Below, piece after piece: positions 61,883 through 64,000 of a DNA stretch of 64,000 nucleotides. The notes under the pieces were generated by a model. The model had not been told where the DNA came from. It saw only the letters and a program-made list of their open reading frames with translations, and made no database searches. The stretch's first letter is position 1. Each line of letters opens with the position of its first letter. The DNA comes from Denitrobaculum tricleocarpae. GTDB lineage: Bacteria; Pseudomonadota; Alphaproteobacteria; Kiloniellales; Kiloniellaceae. The stretch is taken from the NCBI RefSeq assembly GCF_007004665.1, contig NZ_ML660056.1, positions 62,001-126,000 on the forward strand, given 5' to 3'. A program made the position numbers and the translations under genes.

Positions 61883-62536
61883 ATGGCAAATCTGGTAGCG
61901 GATCTGATTCCCTTTGAAACGGCACGACAGCTGGAAGCCGGCGACCGTATCCCTCCCTTTGCGCTCACGGCTCAGGACGGCACTCTTTTCAACAGCCACT
62001 CCGATGAGGTCGCCGGCCTGCCGACTCTCCTGATTTTTGACTGCGGACCGGACGGCGAGGGGACTGGTTTTGAGAGCGGCCTGGCAGCGCTGAACGATCA
62101 GATCACGAAAACCGGCAGCCATGACTCTGTGGTGTGTGCGATCACGCGCGGGATCGAGACGGGAAACCGTGACCTTCAAGAGCGGCTCGGACTGACATTT
62201 GATCTGCTCTCAGACCCGCAGGGCCGGGTCTATCGCGCCTGCGGTTTGGAGCCGGCGCCACCTGGATGCGATGCGGTTGTCTTTGTGCTTGATCCTCAGT
62301 TTCGTGTGGTTCGCATCACTGCCGGCCGTGGAGCGGCGCAGATCGCGGAAGTCCATAATAGTCTGACCCGCTTGATGGAGGACAGTGAGCCCCAGACTCA
62401 TCAGACACATGCACCGATGCTCGTCATTAAAAACGCTCTGACCAGGGAAGACTGTGCCCGGTTGATCGATGTCTGGCATCAACCGGTTCCGGTTTGGAAA
62501 ACCGATGGCTTGCTCTGCGACGGCCACGAGGCTTAA
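61883..62536 (+). CDS. redoxin-like N-terminal part of an interrupted 2OG-oxygenase gene
   Basis: 217 codons. Residues 1-165 have the AhpC/TSA-like thioredoxin fold (AGDRIPPFALTAQDGTLFN, LGLTFDLLSDPQGRVYRACG, VVFVLDPQFRVVRI); only single Cys residues remain where peroxiredoxins have their peroxidatic Cys, so peroxidase activity is doubtful. From about 178 (PMLVIKNALTREDCARLIDVW) the start of a 2OG-Fe(II) oxygenase is seen. The frame then meets TAA at 62534-62536, and the oxygenase continues in the same frame beyond. Good ribosome site GGGGGAAG. Confidence 0.75.
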   Translation: MANLVADLIPFETARQLEAGDRIPPFALTAQDGTLFNSHSDEVAGLPTLLIFDCGPDGEGTGFESGLAALNDQITKTGSHDSVVCAITRGIETGNRDLQERLGLTFDLLSDPQGRVYRACGLEPAPPGCDAVVFVLDPQFRVVRITAGRGAAQIAEVHNSLTRLMEDSEPQTHQTHAPMLVIKNALTREDCARLIDVWHQPVPVWKTDGLLCDGHEA

Positions 62537-62974
62537 GAGGGTGACTTCAAAATACAGGGCGCGGCACCTTACGGCGTTCTTCAGTACGTGATCCGAAACC
62601 GGCAGATCCAGAAATACCTTGACGAAAAACTTGCCCGCCGGATCAGGCCGGAGGTCGAAAAGGCGTTTCAGACCGGATTTTCAAAGCGCGAGGACTACAG
62701 AATTGCGGCCTACGCTGCAGCGAGCGGCGACTCCTTGGCTGCGCATCGGGACAATCCGACGGCCAAGACCCGTCACCGGCGCTTTTCAGTCTTCGTCACT
62801 CTCAACGCGGAAGATTTTGAGGGCGGTGCATTGCGGTTCCGCGAATATGGCTGTCAGGACTATCGGGTCGGGACCGGCAGCGCGATCATCTGGTCCTGTT
62901 CGCTCCTGCATGAGGTGAGGCCGGTTACGCAAGGTCAGCGCTTCATCCTCGGAACGCATTTCTTCGGCAATTGA
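62537..62974 (+). pseudogene. 2OG-Fe(II) oxygenase C-terminal part after in-frame stop
   Basis: Reads in the same frame as 61883-62536 without any further stop: EGDFKIQGAAPYGVLQYV and on to LGTHFFGN. It holds the iron motif HRD in LAAHRDNPT, the distal His and the 2-oxoglutarate Arg in LLHEVRPVTQGQRFIL, so all catalytic residues survive. A GTG at 62588 could start a shortened protein. The break is one codon, with no frame change: recent nonsense mutation, assembly error or readthrough. Confidence 0.7.
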
Positions 62975-62992
62975 ACGCGCCAAGGTGAGGCG

Positions 62993-63235
62993 TTAGTTAA
63001 AGGCCTTATAGGCGACGATCGTGAAGGTGTCTTTCACGCCGGGCAGGGTTTGAATCGAGTCGGTTACGAAATGACCGATGTCGTCCTGGTCGCCCAGAAA
63101 ACACTTCAGCATCAAGTCGTACTGGCCCGAAGTGGAATGGACTTCCGATACCTGCTCGACCGTCTGGACCGCCTGGTCGGCGACTTCGTAGGCCTTGCCG
63201 AGTTCGCATTTGATGTTCACAAAGATCGTCTGCAT
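62993..63235 (-). CDS. stand-alone Lrp/AsnC ligand-binding (RAM) domain protein
   Basis: 80 residues covering only the effector domain of Lrp proteins: beta strand TIFVNIKCE, helix GKAYEVADQAVQTV, then STSGQYDLMLKCFLGDQDDIGHFV and GVKDTFTIVAYKAF. No HTH precedes it. Such short proteins bind amino acids or partner with full-length Lrp members; the role is unknown here. Confidence 0.88.
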   Translation of the reverse strand: MQTIFVNIKCELGKAYEVADQAVQTVEQVSEVHSTSGQYDLMLKCFLGDQDDIGHFVTDSIQTLPGVKDTFTIVAYKAFN

Positions 63236-63330
63236 ATCGCGTCGATGACTCCAGTGGATCGCTTGCCGACAGCAGACTTATCCGGCTGTCATTTGAAATT
63301 CAATGGATGATAGCATTTGCCGCCTGAATT

Positions 63331-63361
63331 GAAAAAGGGTCCGCAGTGGGACCCTCTTTTT
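63331..63361 (-). terminator. bidirectional intrinsic terminator
   Basis: GGGTCC at 63337-63342 pairs with GGACCC at 63349-63354 with a 6-base loop; an A5 run precedes at 63332-63336 and TCTTTTT follows at 63355-63361. Read on the minus strand it gives stem plus T5 and ends the helicase transcript, whose stop is 49 bases upstream. On the plus strand it is also functional in form. Confidence 0.8.
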
Positions 63362-63409
63362 CCTGGCAAGGCGAAGCCGCCGGTTAACCCGCTGCCGTTC
63401 CTCGGATCT

Positions 63410-64000
<591 letters not shown>

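Overview
The window reads as a single chromosomal stretch of an alphaproteobacterium. Support comes from the CpaA-F style Tad pilus locus, the rrf2-sufBCDS-sufT-sufA cluster, the fused FadB whose dehydrogenase half comes first, and moderately high GC in the housekeeping genes (34 of 60 bases counted by hand at 28561-28620). A marine or soil Rhodospirillales/Kiloniellales/Sneathiellales-type lineage would fit, but the genus cannot be named from this window. I saw no rRNA, tRNA, CRISPR array or transposase gene.

Layout. 69-6092 (minus): nucleoside uptake and salvage, with a BMP-family binding protein, a tandem-ATPase ABC importer, two permeases, cytidine deaminase and purine nucleoside phosphorylase. 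6246-12122 (minus): dipeptide ABC importer dppABCDF. 12775-14262 (plus): a LuxO-like sigma-54-dependent response regulator without visible partners. 14961-22468 (plus): a fatty-acid degradation block (acyl-CoA ligase, MerR regulator, thiolase, FadB, acyl-CoA dehydrogenase). 22645-29375 (plus): DUF1302, DUF1329, a YCF48-like repeat protein and an RND/MMPL transporter, followed by a thioesterase; together with the fad block this looks like an uptake-and-oxidation module for a hydrophobic carboxylic substrate. 30071-33231: a GNAT acetyltransferase and poorly characterised proteins. 33030-34490 approximately: an AT-rich island carrying an unknown gene and the first part of a frameshifted Hint-domain gene. 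35296-38302: an acetylpolyamine-amidohydrolase-like deacetylase divergent from a thiamine-diphosphate enzyme. 38300-38628: a nested inverted-repeat element with no ORF. 38640-48653 (minus): the Tad pilus locus, from Flp pilin to TadE-like proteins. 48998-51194: cobQ and a fumarylacetoacetase-fold hydrolase. 51329-57677 (minus): the SUF iron-sulfur assembly operon with its Rrf2 regulator. 58166-64000: upp, two MFS transporters, Lrp-type proteins, a broken redoxin/2OG-oxygenase gene, and the 3' end of a DEAD-box RNA helicase gene.

The most unusual items are the 329-bp nested inverted-repeat element whose left end supplies the stop codon of the upstream gene, the Hint-domain gene broken at a run of seven T within an AT-rich island, the lipid-type uptake module, an in-frame stop in an otherwise intact oxygenase gene, and a recurring pattern of short tandem duplications at the 3' ends of genes.
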